Numbered from the stretch's first letter, positions 9,845 through 20,590 are shown. The stretch: 64,000 bases of DNA from Gp6-AA40 sp035496255 (GCA_035496255.1 DATJEU010000094.1:1-64000); one strand, 5' to 3'. Numbers and translations: made by a program. Notes: generated from the sequence alone by a model not told the origin.

Positions 9845-9847
9845 ACG

Positions 9848-10480
9848 CTATTCCTCGTCCTTGTCGTCGATATCCTCGGGCGCGCTCGTCGCAACATCGT
9901 CGATATCGATCGGCGCGTCCTCTCCCAAATCCTCGACGTCATAGATGCGCCCGCCGGTGCGCTCCTTGATCGGGCCCCGCGGCTTGTGATCCTGCTGACT
10001 GCCTTTCTTGCCACGCAGCCGTTTCGGTGGAGCCGGTGGACCGAAGTTCGCACTGCGATCCCGTCCTCCAGGGCCTGACGGCGGCCCGCCAGGGCCACCG
10101 GGACGAGGCCCGAATCCGCCGGGACGCGGCCCACCAAAGCCACCCCCGCCACCAGGACGCGGCCCGCCGAAGCCGCCACCTGGGCGCGGCCCGCCGAAGC
10201 CACCCGGGCGCGGACCGCCCGGTGGACGATCCTCGCGTGCGCGTGCCTCGCTGACGGCGAGATTCCGTCCCTGGAACGGCTGGGCGTCGAACCGTTTGAT
10301 GACGTCTTCGGCGACGGCACGCTCGGCGAATTCGACGAATGCAAACCCGCGCGGCCGGCCGGTCTCGCGATCGACGGGCATTACAACATGGGACGGTTCT
10401 GCGACGGCGGCGAAGTGAGCGCGGAGATCCGCTTCACTGGCGCTGTACGGCAGGTTCCCGATGAACAGACGGACTGCCAA
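9848..10480 (-). CDS. RRM RNA-binding protein with Gly/Pro/Arg-rich linker and acidic tail
   Basis: A 210-residue protein. Residues 1-82 form a canonical RNA-recognition motif with RNP2 LFIGNLPY (5-12) and RNP1 RGFAFVEF (44-51). Residues about 88-145 are a low-complexity tract of repeated GGPRPGGF units, then a basic stretch (PKRLRGKKGSQQDHKPRG), and the last 30 residues are strongly acidic (EDLGEDAPIDIDD, DIDDKDEE). It starts at TTG 10480 after a GAGGGAG ribosome binding site. Bacterial RRM proteins are post-transcriptional regulators and often cold-linked. The eukaryote-like disordered tail is longer than in the usual 80-110-residue bacterial form. A TAGAAT hexamer about 40 bases upstream is a possible -10. 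Confidence 0.9.
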   Translation of the reverse strand: MAVRLFIGNLPYSASEADLRAHFAAVAEPSHVVMPVDRETGRPRGFAFVEFAERAVAEDVIKRFDAQPFQGRNLAVSEARAREDRPPGGPRPGGFGGPRPGGGFGGPRPGGGGGFGGPRPGGFGPRPGGPGGPPSGPGGRDRSANFGPPAPPKRLRGKKGSQQDHKPRGPIKERTGGRIYDVEDLGEDAPIDIDDVATSAPEDIDDKDEE

Positions 10481-10736
10481 GGCTCCCTCGGTGAAAGGCT
10501 GCTGGTCGCAGCGGCATCAGATTCTATCTTAGTTGTTCAGTATGCAGGGGCGAGGGATGCCACCCGGGCATCGGCGGAAGCCGGAACGCGGCGACGAGCG
10601 CCACCGCGATGGCGATGCAGACAAGACCGGGAACACGAGCCCATTGCGACGAGGAGCGGCGATTGTAGCTCACCGCGCGTCAGCGCGTCTCGATCGCGCC
10701 GGCGCCGGTCATTGGAGACCAACGTGCCGCCGCAGA

Positions 10737-10756
10737 GGCCGACCTTCAGGTCGGCC
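10737..10756. repeat. REP-like palindrome B (9-bp perfect arms)
   Basis: GGCCGACCT (10737-10745), two bases TC, then AGGTCGGCC (10748-10756). The arms and the CTTCAG centre match the element at 834-851 and resemble the one at 63226-63248. It lies in the middle of a long non-coding stretch. Confidence 0.6.
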
Positions 10757-10824
10757 CTCAGGTATCCAGCCGCTCACATAATCAACGGGCCGCGCGAGAC
10801 GGCGTCGCACGGCTGTCTGGGAGT

Positions 10825-10855
10825 GGACGCGGCGCGCGTGCAGCGCGCCACGTCC
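10825..10855. other. Strong hairpin, 12-bp stem with one mismatch
   Basis: GGACG-C-GGCGCGC (10825-10837) pairs with GCGCGCC-A-CGTCC (10843-10855) around a 5-base loop GTGCA. No T-run follows on either strand. It could be part of a structured RNA, a protein site or a REP-type element. Confidence 0.45.
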
Positions 10856-11148
10856 GTCGCGCAGGCGGGCTTTGGAGAACCGCGCTGGCTCCAGCTCCGC
10901 GTGCGCGAGTGTCTCTTGTCAGACGGGAGGGTCGCGGCCCTGAGGAGCAAGGCGGAGACCATCGGGAAAGCGGCAACAATCGCGCACCCCGACGCCGGAG
11001 GTGGCGAGCGGTCGTGTTGCGTGAGACGACAGGGTTCCGGGTATGCCGACACGATGCTGACATCTTTCTCGGGGGCGTTTTTCTTGCACGTCCTGCCCGC
11101 TGAGGCCGCCTTCGCTGTTGCACGGCGCCGGCGGCGGAGGAGAAAACG

Positions 11149-12078
11149 ATGCGCACACCTCAGCTCATCACTGCCGCGCTCGCCGCGGCGGCGATTGCGA
11201 TGGGTTCGACGTGCAGCCGTGCACAGACCCAGCAGCAAACGCAGCGTGCCGCAACCGAAGTGAAGGGCGCAGCCGCCCGTGCCGGCGAGGCGCTGCAGGA
11301 CGGCTGGCTGACGACCCGCATTCAGGCGCAATACTTCGCCGACAAGCAGGTGAAGGCGCGCTACGTCGACGTCTCGACCACCGATCGCGTGGTCACGATC
11401 AAGGGCTACGTCGATTCGCCGGCGGCGCGTGAGCGCGCACTCCAGATCGCTCGCGCTACCGACGGTGTGCGCCAGGTCAACGACCAGTTGCTGATCGGAC
11501 AGTCGCCGGCCGCATTCGCGGCCGAATCACAGCCGGTAGCGACGTCGGGCACCGCGACCGCCGGCAGCGGGACCGCCCCTCCGGACGATGCGCGGGTGAC
11601 GACCAGCATTCAGGCGAGGTACTTCCTCGATAACGTCGTGAAGCCGCGTCAGATCGACGTCGAAACGCGCGAGGGGGTCGTCACCTTGAAGGGCACGGTG
11701 GCCAGCGAGGACGAGCGCGCGCAGGCGTTGCTGCTGGCGAGAACCACCGAAGGTGTCCGGCGCGTGGAAGACGATCTCACGGTCGACGCATCACTCGATC
11801 GAGCCGCAGCCTCCGTCGATGATCGGGCGGCAGCACCTGCCGGCACCAGCGGCATCGCGTCGCCGCGTGCGAACGATGATGCGTTGGCAAACGCGGTCAG
11901 ATCGAAGCTGGCCGGCGATCCTGGCGCGAGCAGCATCGACATCTCGGCGCGCGACGGCGTCGTCATGCTGCAGGGCAACGTCGCGTCGGCACAGGTGAAG
12001 CAGCGGGCACTGACCGCCGCGCGCGCCACCGATGGCGTGACGCAGGTGGTTGATCGGATCAGGGTGGGAAGGCGGTAG
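11149..12078 (+). CDS. Periplasmic protein with three BON domains
   Basis: A 309-residue protein with a signal peptide (MRTPQLITAALAAAAIAMGSTCSRA). A lipobox-like STC could make it a lipoprotein, though the surrounding residues are not ideal. Three BON domains follow at about 50-120, 145-215 and 240-307. Each has the pattern T-x-IQA...VDVSTTDRVVTIKGYVDS, then ARATDGVRQV. BON domains bind phospholipid membranes or osmotic partners (OsmY, Kbp). Domains 1 and 2 are more alike than domain 3, suggesting an internal duplication. A GGAGGAG ribosome binding site sits before ATG 11149. The gene is convergent with the protease-like gene. Confidence 0.88.
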   Translation: MRTPQLITAALAAAAIAMGSTCSRAQTQQQTQRAATEVKGAAARAGEALQDGWLTTRIQAQYFADKQVKARYVDVSTTDRVVTIKGYVDSPAARERALQIARATDGVRQVNDQLLIGQSPAAFAAESQPVATSGTATAGSGTAPPDDARVTTSIQARYFLDNVVKPRQIDVETREGVVTLKGTVASEDERAQALLLARTTEGVRRVEDDLTVDASLDRAAASVDDRAAAPAGTSGIASPRANDDALANAVRSKLAGDPGASSIDISARDGVVMLQGNVASAQVKQRALTAARATDGVTQVVDRIRVGRR

Positions 12079-12079
12079 C

Positions 12080-12161
12080 TGGCTGGCCGGCGGCTGGTGG
12101 ATAGCGGCTCGTGGGTGGGCGAGGACGGTTGCCCCACCACTCACGGCCCACCGGCCAGCCA
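12080..12161. terminator. Long hairpin filling the convergent gap
   Basis: Perfect 11-bp arms TGGCTGGCCGG (12080-12090) and CCGGCCAGCCA (12151-12161) lie exactly between the stop codons of the BON gene and the protease-like gene. The interior holds a second partial pairing (GTGGGTGGGC with GCCCCACCACTCAC). It probably serves as a bidirectional terminator. Confidence 0.55.
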
Positions 12162-15100
12162 TTACCACCCAGGCGTCAGATTGAACTGCCACATCCAACC
12201 GCGATTGGTGCGATCGAGCGGGCGGACGTAATCGAACTCGCCGACGGCATATCCGAACACGTTGAACCGCAGCAACGCACCGACGCTGCGTGCCCAGTCA
12301 CGCGTACCGCCGAGGAAGCGCGGCTTGTCGCCGCTGGACCAGGCGACGCCGGCATCGCCGAAGGCGCCGACTTCGATCGGCAGTGGACCGTACAGCGTGC
12401 GGCGCGAAAACAGTCCGACGAGCGGCGCGCGCACTTCGATTCCGGCGACCGCCATCCGGCTGCCAAGCAGCCGATCGAAGGACGGACACGAAGACGTCGC
12501 ATTCGCGACGCATTCGGTGGCTTCGAACGACGCTTCCTCGTAGCCCCGCACCAGGCCCGGATAGCCGACGAACAGTGGCGACAGTCGTAGGTCCTCCGCG
12601 TCGCGACCGAAGCGGCCGTAGTGCAATCCGCGCACGGCGATCGTGACCGGCCGGGCCGGCATGAAGTAGCGGCGGTAGTCGAGCAGCACGCCGGAGTAGG
12701 TCAGCGAACCCGTCATCTGTGAGAGCTCGAGGCGATAGCGCTGTCCGACGATCGGGCTCGTGGCACCGAACACCGAGCTGTCGTGGACCAGCGCGGCGCT
12801 CGTCTCGGCCAGCTTCAGTGGATCGGGACGAGGCAGATCCTCCTTGTTCTGCTGCAGGAATTCGCCGGTATCCGCGGAGAAGAGGTCGGTCTGCAGTTCA
12901 CGATCGAAGCCGATGCGACGCACCCCGGCGGCAAACTCCACCCGCTCGGCGCGGCTGAACGGATACTGCACGAGCCCGGTCACGGCCGTGTGCCGTTCGA
13001 CAATGCGTTCTTCCTGCTGGACGATGACGGGAAGGCCGCTCACCGATGTCAATCCCTCGCCGAATGTGCCGGTCACGTACGGCGTGACTTCGCCGATGAC
13101 GCCCCAGTTCCAGCGATGCGTGCGGTTGAAGTAGCCGACGGCACCGCCAATTTCTTCCAGACGACTCGTTGCCTGGAACGTCGTGCCGATCTCGTGGTTG
13201 CCGAGCATGTCGCTCCACGACAGCGACAGCCCGCCGCCGGCATACGCGCCGAAGCGATCGGCGCCGACCCCAACCGTCGGCCGTCCAACCTGGTCGAGCG
13301 ATAGCCGTGGACGATAGGGCTGCTGCGGGTACGTGGTCGGACCGGGCAGGCCGGTGTTCGGCGACTGCAGCAGGCGCGCGATCTCGGTGGTTGGACGGTT
13401 GTACGGCGGCAACACGGCACCATCGCGATCAGTGGAGGCGACGCGGACGGGACTCGATGCCGAGCTGCTCACGTAGATGTTGTAGTGGTTATCCTCGAAG
13501 ACCGTGAAGACGTACGCGGCCGCCGCGCTCGCAACCGACAGGGCAGGCGTGAGCGGCGTGATTCCGCTGACGCCGGAGACGACGTTCGTCAGACGGACTG
13601 GCGTCCCCGCCGATTCGAGCGCCACGCGATAGACGTTCGGAATGCCGTCCGGTGTTCCGATGAAGTAGAGCGATCGTCCGTCGCTCGAGAACTCAGGGTT
13701 CGTGTTGCGACCGGCCGCGAAGCCCGCGAGCGGCCGTGCCTGTCGCGACTGCACGTCGATCAGGCCGATGCGATAGTTGCCGAAATCGAGCGCCGACAGA
13801 TTCGACGAGAAGCGATCGGTGACCCACGCGAGCGAGCGGCCGTCCGGCGACCACTCCGGGTCATAGTCTGCAAACGCGTCGCTGGTGAGACGCGTGAGCT
13901 GCCGCGACCGGAGATCGTAGAGATAGAGGTCGAGCAGGCCGCCTTTCAACGCGCTGAACGCGATCCGCTGGCCATCCGGTGACCATGCCGGATTGAAGAT
14001 CTGATCGAGGTCGGGGAACGCCTGCTCCGACTCGCGATTGCCGGTGTCGACGTCGATGATCGACAGGACCGGCTGTCCTTTGGCCAGACCGGCAAAGGCC
14101 AGCCGATGGTTGTCGGGAGCCCAGTCGCCGGCGGATTCGATGAACTCGAGGCTCTCGAAGTGCGGGTTACCGGCGGTTGAGACGATCTTGCGCGTCATCG
14201 TGCCGGTCGCCACGTCGGTCACGTACATGTCGATCGAAAAGAGCGACCGTTCCGACAGGAACACCAGGCGCTGTCCGTTTGGACTCAAGGACGGTGCGAC
14301 GTTCATCTCGCCGCCGGTCGTCTTGTCGGTAATGAGTGCCCGCCCGAACGTCGTGGCGGGCCGGGTCGTTTCGAACCACGGCGCGTAGGTTCGTCGCGTC
14401 GCCTCGTGCCAGTCGGTGTCGAACGTCTTGCGGTCGATGCCGAGCACCTGCTTCATCGCTGCCTCGATGTTGCCGCGGGCGCCGGCAGCGCGCAGCATGT
14501 CGCCGACCGCATCATCGCCCCAGCGGCCGGCGACGTAGGCCCAGAACGCGTGGCCGTAGCGATAGGGAAAGAACTCGGGATCGTCGAGGGTGGCGACGGT
14601 CGGCATCTTCTCCCGTGAGGCCGCATCGCGTACCCACATCGCGGTGTTGGCGTCGATGGGACCGAGCGACAGGTACTCAGCCATGCCTTCGATGAACCAG
14701 AGCGGCAACTGCATCTGCGCGGGGCCGGCGCTGCTCTCTTCTTCACGAGAGCTGGCGATGTCGAACTGGAACGCGTGCACGAGCTCGTGGCCCAGCACGT
14801 GATCGGTTTCCGCCAGGCCGCCGGCGAACGGCAGGATGACTCTGCGCTTCAGCATCTCGGTCACGCCGCCGGTGCCCTCACCGATTTCATCGGGCAGCGC
14901 GTTGGTCTGCTGAAAGTGCGGGTGGGCCGCATACAGGATGATCGGCTGCCGGCGGCTCAACTGATGATGAAGCACCTGGGAGAGCCGGGCGTACCATCGC
15001 TCGGCCATTCTGCCCGCGAGCTCAACGGCAGACTGTTCTTCCGGGTAGTAATAGATGTCGAAGTGATCGGTCTTGAGGACGTGGAAGTCGAAGTGTTCGT

Positions 15101-15194
15101 ATTGGACTTTGTTGGTGCCGAAGTACTGCGCCCCCGCCGGCGTCGAGGCCAGCAATACGGCCAGCACAGTTGCCACAGTGCGGCGAATTCCCAT
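12162..15194 (-). CDS. Metalloprotease-like / TolB beta-propeller / outer-membrane barrel fusion protein
   Basis: A 1010-residue exported protein. ATG 15194 is chosen because AGGAG lies 7 bases before it and it begins a clean signal peptide (MGIRRTVATVLAVLLASTPAGAQ). An in-frame start 24 bases upstream is less likely. Residues about 30-250 form a peptidase-MA-like gluzincin domain with HELVH at 136-140 and a downstream MAEYLSLG glutamate. Residues about 270-600 are WD40-like (PD40/TolB) repeats such as NPAWSPDGQRIAFSA and DPEWSPDGRSLAWVT. The last 400 residues resemble the surface-antigen/BamA-type barrel, ending in a terminal W after NLTPG. It is likely an outer-membrane surface protease or peptide sensor. 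The substrate is unknown. Confidence 0.85.
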   Translation of the reverse strand: MGIRRTVATVLAVLLASTPAGAQYFGTNKVQYEHFDFHVLKTDHFDIYYYPEEQSAVELAGRMAERWYARLSQVLHHQLSRRQPIILYAAHPHFQQTNALPDEIGEGTGGVTEMLKRRVILPFAGGLAETDHVLGHELVHAFQFDIASSREEESSAGPAQMQLPLWFIEGMAEYLSLGPIDANTAMWVRDAASREKMPTVATLDDPEFFPYRYGHAFWAYVAGRWGDDAVGDMLRAAGARGNIEAAMKQVLGIDRKTFDTDWHEATRRTYAPWFETTRPATTFGRALITDKTTGGEMNVAPSLSPNGQRLVFLSERSLFSIDMYVTDVATGTMTRKIVSTAGNPHFESLEFIESAGDWAPDNHRLAFAGLAKGQPVLSIIDVDTGNRESEQAFPDLDQIFNPAWSPDGQRIAFSALKGGLLDLYLYDLRSRQLTRLTSDAFADYDPEWSPDGRSLAWVTDRFSSNLSALDFGNYRIGLIDVQSRQARPLAGFAAGRNTNPEFSSDGRSLYFIGTPDGIPNVYRVALESAGTPVRLTNVVSGVSGITPLTPALSVASAAAAYVFTVFEDNHYNIYVSSSASSPVRVASTDRDGAVLPPYNRPTTEIARLLQSPNTGLPGPTTYPQQPYRPRLSLDQVGRPTVGVGADRFGAYAGGGLSLSWSDMLGNHEIGTTFQATSRLEEIGGAVGYFNRTHRWNWGVIGEVTPYVTGTFGEGLTSVSGLPVIVQQEERIVERHTAVTGLVQYPFSRAERVEFAAGVRRIGFDRELQTDLFSADTGEFLQQNKEDLPRPDPLKLAETSAALVHDSSVFGATSPIVGQRYRLELSQMTGSLTYSGVLLDYRRYFMPARPVTIAVRGLHYGRFGRDAEDLRLSPLFVGYPGLVRGYEEASFEATECVANATSSCPSFDRLLGSRMAVAGIEVRAPLVGLFSRRTLYGPLPIEVGAFGDAGVAWSSGDKPRFLGGTRDWARSVGALLRFNVFGYAVGEFDYVRPLDRTNRGWMWQFNLTPGW

Positions 15195-15297
15195 CAAGGA
15201 CTCCTGCGAGGCGACCAAATGTGCATAGGACGTTCCTCGACAGGGTTGGAGGCTGCACGGCGCTCGAAGAGGTACGGGCTTTGAACTCTTGTGACCG

Positions 15298-15546
15298 ATG
15301 CTTCTGAGACGAGATCAGCGCGGACCTGCCCGCCCTGACAATGATGACTGGATGGCGACGCTGCGCCGCGTGCGCGGCGAGTTCGAAGAGATGGCCAGCA
15401 CGCGTCTGACGTTCGATCAGGCGAGGACCCTGTTCGGATTACCCGAAGATGCGACCTCGCGCGCGCTGCTCGATCGACTGGCTGACGAAGGATTTCTGAC
15501 GCGCACCGAGAGCGGTGAATACGTCCGCCGTTCGGATACGCCTTAG
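15298..15546 (+). CDS. Small winged-helix-like hypothetical protein
   Basis: An 82-residue protein whose second half, LTFDQARTLFGLPEDATSRALLDRLADEGFLTRTESGEYVRR, has the helix-turn-helix-wing pattern of a small DNA-binding fold, with a FGL-x-x-(D) helix and a basic wing. The N-terminus is variable, and ATG 15341 or 15351 could also be the start. Its stop overlaps that of gluQRS in convergent orientation. Related small proteins are common in Acidobacteriota, but no specific regulator is recognised. Confidence 0.6.
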   Translation: MLLRRDQRGPARPDNDDWMATLRRVRGEFEEMASTRLTFDQARTLFGLPEDATSRALLDRLADEGFLTRTESGEYVRRSDTP

Positions 15547-16409
15547 AACAGGCGCCTGACGTCGGCGGCTGGCAGAGGCGTTCCTGCGGGGAGCAGTCCG
15601 ACGGCGGCCGCCGCCAGGCCGATCACTTCTTCCGGCGACACGCCTTGTGCCCGCAGTTCGCGGATCCCCGTGTCGCGTGCCGCCTTGCTCAGCTTTTCGC
15701 CGTGGGCGTTGGCGATCAGCGGGTGATGCAGGTACTGCGCCGGCGCTGCACGTCCGAGCAGCTTCGCCAGGCGAATCTGCCGGCCGGTCGACGCCAGCAG
15801 GTCGGCGCCACGGATCACGGTCGTGATGCCCTGCTGCACGTCGTCAACGGTCACGGCGAATTGATAGGTCCAGTGGCCGTCGCGATCCTTCAGCAGCAGA
15901 TCGCCGCACTGTGCCGTCGGCTCCTGATCGATCGGGCCCAGCCGCAGATCGTCGAAGTGCTCGATGCCCGGCTCGAGGCGCACCCGAATGCTGGTACCAG
16001 CGGCGGCAATCGGCAGGCCGCGATCGCGACAGCGCCCGTCGTAGCGCTCGCTACCGATCTCCTTGCGCGAGCACGTGCACCCGTAGACGTGAGCCGTGCG
16101 TGCGAGTTGGCGCAGCGCGTCTTCGTAAATGCCCGGCCGATCGCTCTGACGATCGATTGGATCCAGCCCCTCGTGCGGGACGAACCCGAGCCACTCCAGA
16201 TCTTCGAGCAGTGCGCGTTCGAATTCCGGGCGTGAGCGGATGCGGTCGTGGTCCTCGATCCGGAGGCGGACGCGTCCGCCGCGGGCGCCGGCAACGCCCC
16301 AGACATAAATCGCATTCGCGACGTGCCCGAGGTGCAGGTAGCCGGTCGGGGAAGGTGCGAAGCGCGTCAGCACGCGCCGATGTCCATCGAATTGTCCGAC
16401 GATCCCCAA
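15543..16409 (-). CDS. gluQRS: Glutamyl-Q tRNA(Asp) synthetase
   Basis: A 288-residue truncated glutamyl-tRNA synthetase that attaches glutamate to queuosine in tRNA(Asp). The class I signature is RFAPSPTGYLHLGH (HLGH at 26-29), and the KLSKA motif equivalent to KMSKS appears in HGEKLSKAARDTG. It has the zinc-type cluster YGCTCSRKEI...YDGRCRDRG and lacks the anticodon-binding domain of full GltX, as expected for GluQRS. The frame opens with TTG 16409; GTG 16373 (MLTRFAPSP) is an equally reasonable start. It lies divergently next to aat, separated by the heptamer repeat. Confidence 0.93.
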   Translation of the reverse strand: MGIVGQFDGHRRVLTRFAPSPTGYLHLGHVANAIYVWGVAGARGGRVRLRIEDHDRIRSRPEFERALLEDLEWLGFVPHEGLDPIDRQSDRPGIYEDALRQLARTAHVYGCTCSRKEIGSERYDGRCRDRGLPIAAAGTSIRVRLEPGIEHFDDLRLGPIDQEPTAQCGDLLLKDRDGHWTYQFAVTVDDVQQGITTVIRGADLLASTGRQIRLAKLLGRAAPAQYLHHPLIANAHGEKLSKAARDTGIRELRAQGVSPEEVIGLAAAAVGLLPAGTPLPAADVRRLF

Positions 16410-16410
16410 T

Positions 16411-16466
16411 CAGGAATCACGAAGCAGGAATCACGAAGCAGGAATCAGGAAGCAGGAATGACGAGT
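16411..16466. repeat. Four tandem copies of a 14-bp unit built from heptamers
   Basis: CAGGAATCACGAAG occurs at 16411-16424 and 16425-16438, CAGGAATCAGGAAG at 16439-16452, and a degenerate fourth copy follows from 16453. Each unit is itself two related heptamers (CAGGAAT, CACGAAG). It lies in the spacer between gluQRS and aat. Confidence 0.8.
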
Positions 16467-16511
16467 CGTGCCCCGGCGGCCGCAGGCATTCAGCGGGGCC
16501 GCACCATCATA

Positions 16512-17228
16512 ATGAACTCGATGATCCCGTTCCTGGTTGCCGAGGATCCGTTTCCGCCGGTCGACCTGGCGCTGCGCGAGCCGAACGGGTTGCTCGCGGC
16601 CGGTGGCGACCTGTCACCGGCGCGGCTGCTCGACGCATATGCGCACGGCATTTTCCCGTGGTACAGCGATGAGGATCCACTCCTGTGGTGGAGCCCGGAC
16701 CCGCGGATGGTCCTCTACACACGCGAGCTCCACGTGTCGCGCTCGCTCCGCAAGACGCTCCGTTCAGCCGGTTTCACCGTGACGCTGGATGCCGCGTTCA
16801 GCGACGTGATGCTGGGATGTGCGGCGCCACGCGAGGATCAGGACGGGACCTGGATCACGACGGAAATGCGCGCCGCCTACGCGCGTCTGGCGGCGTTGGG
16901 CTACGCTCACTCGGCCGAGACCTGGCTGGACGGCGAGCTGGTCGGGGGCCTCTATGGCGTTTCGATCGGCCGGATGTTCTATGGCGAGTCGATGTTCGCG
17001 CGTATCAGCGACGCCTCCAAGGTGGCGTTCGTGACGCTGGTCAGACAGCTCGAGCGCTGGGGATTTCCGTTGATCGACTGCCAGATGTCCACCCCCCATC
17101 TCCGGTCGCTGGGAGCGCGTGATGTGCCGCGGCGCCAATTCCTGCTGGAAATGACGCGAGCGGTCGGACAGCAGCCCGTTCCCGGCCGCTGGATGCTCGA
17201 GGGTCTCAGTACAATTGATTCGGCATGA
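16512..17228 (+). CDS. aat: Leucyl/phenylalanyl-tRNA-protein transferase
   Basis: A 238-residue enzyme that transfers Leu or Phe from aminoacyl-tRNA to proteins with N-terminal Lys or Arg, creating N-degrons for ClpS/ClpAP. Motifs are GLLAAGGDLSPARLLDAYAHGIFPWYS, WWSPDPRMVL, TWITTEMRAAYARLAALGYAHSAETW, GGLYGVSIGRMFYGESMF and the C-terminal DCQMSTPHLRSLGA. ATG 16512 is followed by another in-frame ATG at 16521 (MIPFLVAED), which is a possible alternative start. The last bases overlap the clpS start as ATGA. Confidence 0.95.
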   Translation: MNSMIPFLVAEDPFPPVDLALREPNGLLAAGGDLSPARLLDAYAHGIFPWYSDEDPLLWWSPDPRMVLYTRELHVSRSLRKTLRSAGFTVTLDAAFSDVMLGCAAPREDQDGTWITTEMRAAYARLAALGYAHSAETWLDGELVGGLYGVSIGRMFYGESMFARISDASKVAFVTLVRQLERWGFPLIDCQMSTPHLRSLGARDVPRRQFLLEMTRAVGQQPVPGRWMLEGLSTIDSA

Positions 17229-17543
17229 GTCCACAGTCCGACGCGCAGGAGTCGACGCTCGCCGAGTCCCGCACAGAACAGCGGCCCGAGCGGCCGCGGC
17301 TCTGGCGCGTGCTCCTGCACAACGACGACTACACCACACAGGATTTCGTCGTCTGGATCCTGGAATCGATTTTCAACAAGGCGCGCGCCGAGGCGTTCGT
17401 CATCATGATGAACGTGCATCGATCCGGTCTGGGGCTTGCCGGCGTCTATACCCATGACGTGGCGGAGACGAAGCTGAAGGCGGCGCGCCATGCCGCGGAG
17501 GAGCACGAGTTTCCGCTGCTGGTCACGATGGAACCAGAAACAG

Positions 17544-17551
<8 letters not shown>
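17225..17551 (+). CDS. clpS: ATP-dependent Clp protease adaptor ClpS
   Basis: A 108-residue adaptor that recognises N-terminal Leu, Phe, Tyr or Trp and hands substrates to ClpA. The core WRVLLHNDDYTTQDFVVWILESIFNK and the later GLAGVYTHDVAETKLKAARHAAEEHEFPLLVTME carry the acidic and hydrophobic pocket residues (N-D-D and the downstream His). A disordered 25-residue N-terminal extension, needed for substrate delivery, is present. The start overlaps the aat stop by ATGA and the end overlaps the clpA start by 8 bases, so expression is tightly coupled. Confidence 0.95.
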
Positions 17552-19780
<2,229 letters not shown>

Positions 19781-19784
<4 letters not shown>

Positions 19785-20410
19785 ATTTCTCCGACATCCG
19801 CCGCGACTATGAAGGCGATCCGCTCAGTGAGACGGAATCGGATCCGGATCCGGTCGATCAGTTCAGGCGCTGGTTCGAGATGGCGCGCGCGCGCGAAATC
19901 GATCCGACGGCAATGACGCTGGCGACGACGGGCGCCGACGGCCAGCCGTCCGCGCGGATCGTGTTGCTCAAGGGCATCGAACACGGCGGCTTCGTGTTCT
20001 ACACGAACTACGACAGCCAGAAGGCGCGCGAGATGTCCGCCGCGGCGCGCGTGGCGCTGCTGTTCTACTGGCCGTCACTCAATCGGCAGGTCCGTGTCAG
20101 CGGGACCGTCGAGAGGCTGCCGGAAGCGGAGTCGGACGCCTACTTTGCGACGCGGCCGATCGAGAGCCGGTGGAGCGTGTACGCGTCACACCAGAGCGCC
20201 GTGCTGCACAGTCGCGAGGCGCTGGAGTCGCGGTACAACGTGGCGCGCCAGACATACGGCGCCGACGTCCCGCGCCCTGCATGGTGGGGCGGCTACCGCG
20301 TTGTTCCGGCGTCATTCGAGTTCTGGCAGGGACGTCCGAGCCGGCTCCACGACCGGATCCGCTATCGCCGCGAGAACGCGACGTGGATTCGAGAGCGTTT
20401 GGCACCCTGA
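19781..20410 (+). CDS. pdxH: Pyridoxamine 5'-phosphate oxidase
   Basis: A 209-residue FMN enzyme that oxidises pyridoxine/pyridoxamine 5'-phosphate to PLP. Family blocks are the N-terminal RRDYEGDPLSE, AMTLATTGADGQPSARIVLLKGIEHGGFVFYTNYDSQKAREM (FMN phosphate binding), ALLFYWPSLNRQVRVSGTVERLP and the C-terminal RLHDRIRYRRENATWIRERLAP. GTG 19781 overlaps the clpA stop as GTGA. The metabolic link to its neighbours is not obvious; the coupling may only reflect compact gene packing. Confidence 0.95.
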
Positions 20411-20442
20411 CGGGGTCACGTGTTCCCGCGTGCATTGTGCCC

Positions 20443-20590
20443 GGGTTCCGGTTCCTGGGTTCATGGCTGCCGCGGTTCTCGCATGTCGGGCGCACCGGTG
20501 GTGCGAATCCACGAACCGCCGGTGAACCGAGGAACCCGAAACCCACGCACCAGAACCTACGCACCTGAGCACCTGCGAACCCGGGAACCG
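20443..20590. repeat. Inverted heptameric repeat spacer
   Basis: The left half reads in 7-base units GGGTTCC, GGTTCCT, GGGTTCA (20443-20463). The right half reads GAACCGA, GGAACCC, GAAACCC, ACGCACC, AGAACCT, ACGCACC (20524-20565) and continues degenerately to about 20590. The halves are roughly inverted copies (GGGTTCC against GGAACCC). No gene is seen in this 232-base gap. Confidence 0.6.

Larger units (their letters stand above)
10481..11148. other. Intergenic region of 668 bases without a convincing gene
   Basis: Long open frames exist on both strands, but their translations are low-complexity Arg/Ala/Pro sequence with no motif. Contents seen: the upstream region of the RRM gene, the palindrome at 10737-10756, the strong hairpin at 10825-10855 and the ribosome binding site of the BON gene at its right end. 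No tRNA cloverleaf or known riboswitch is recognised. Confidence 0.6.

Noticed and set aside
11018..11050. Resemblance to a guanidine-I riboswitch core (AGGGTTCCG) upstream of the BON gene
   Set aside because: Only a short string matches; the second conserved strand and the usual downstream gene types are missing.
10388..11263. Plus-strand frame of about 290 codons overlapping the RRM and BON genes
   Set aside because: Composition is Arg/Ala/Ser-rich with no motif, and it collides with two well-supported genes.
16411..16466. Possible CRISPR array
   Set aside because: Units are 14 bp, directly adjacent and without spacers; no cas genes are present.
16248..16511. N-terminal extension of aat over the gluQRS gene
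   Set aside because: The extension crosses the tandem repeat and is antisense to gluQRS; the conserved protein starts at 16512 or 16521.
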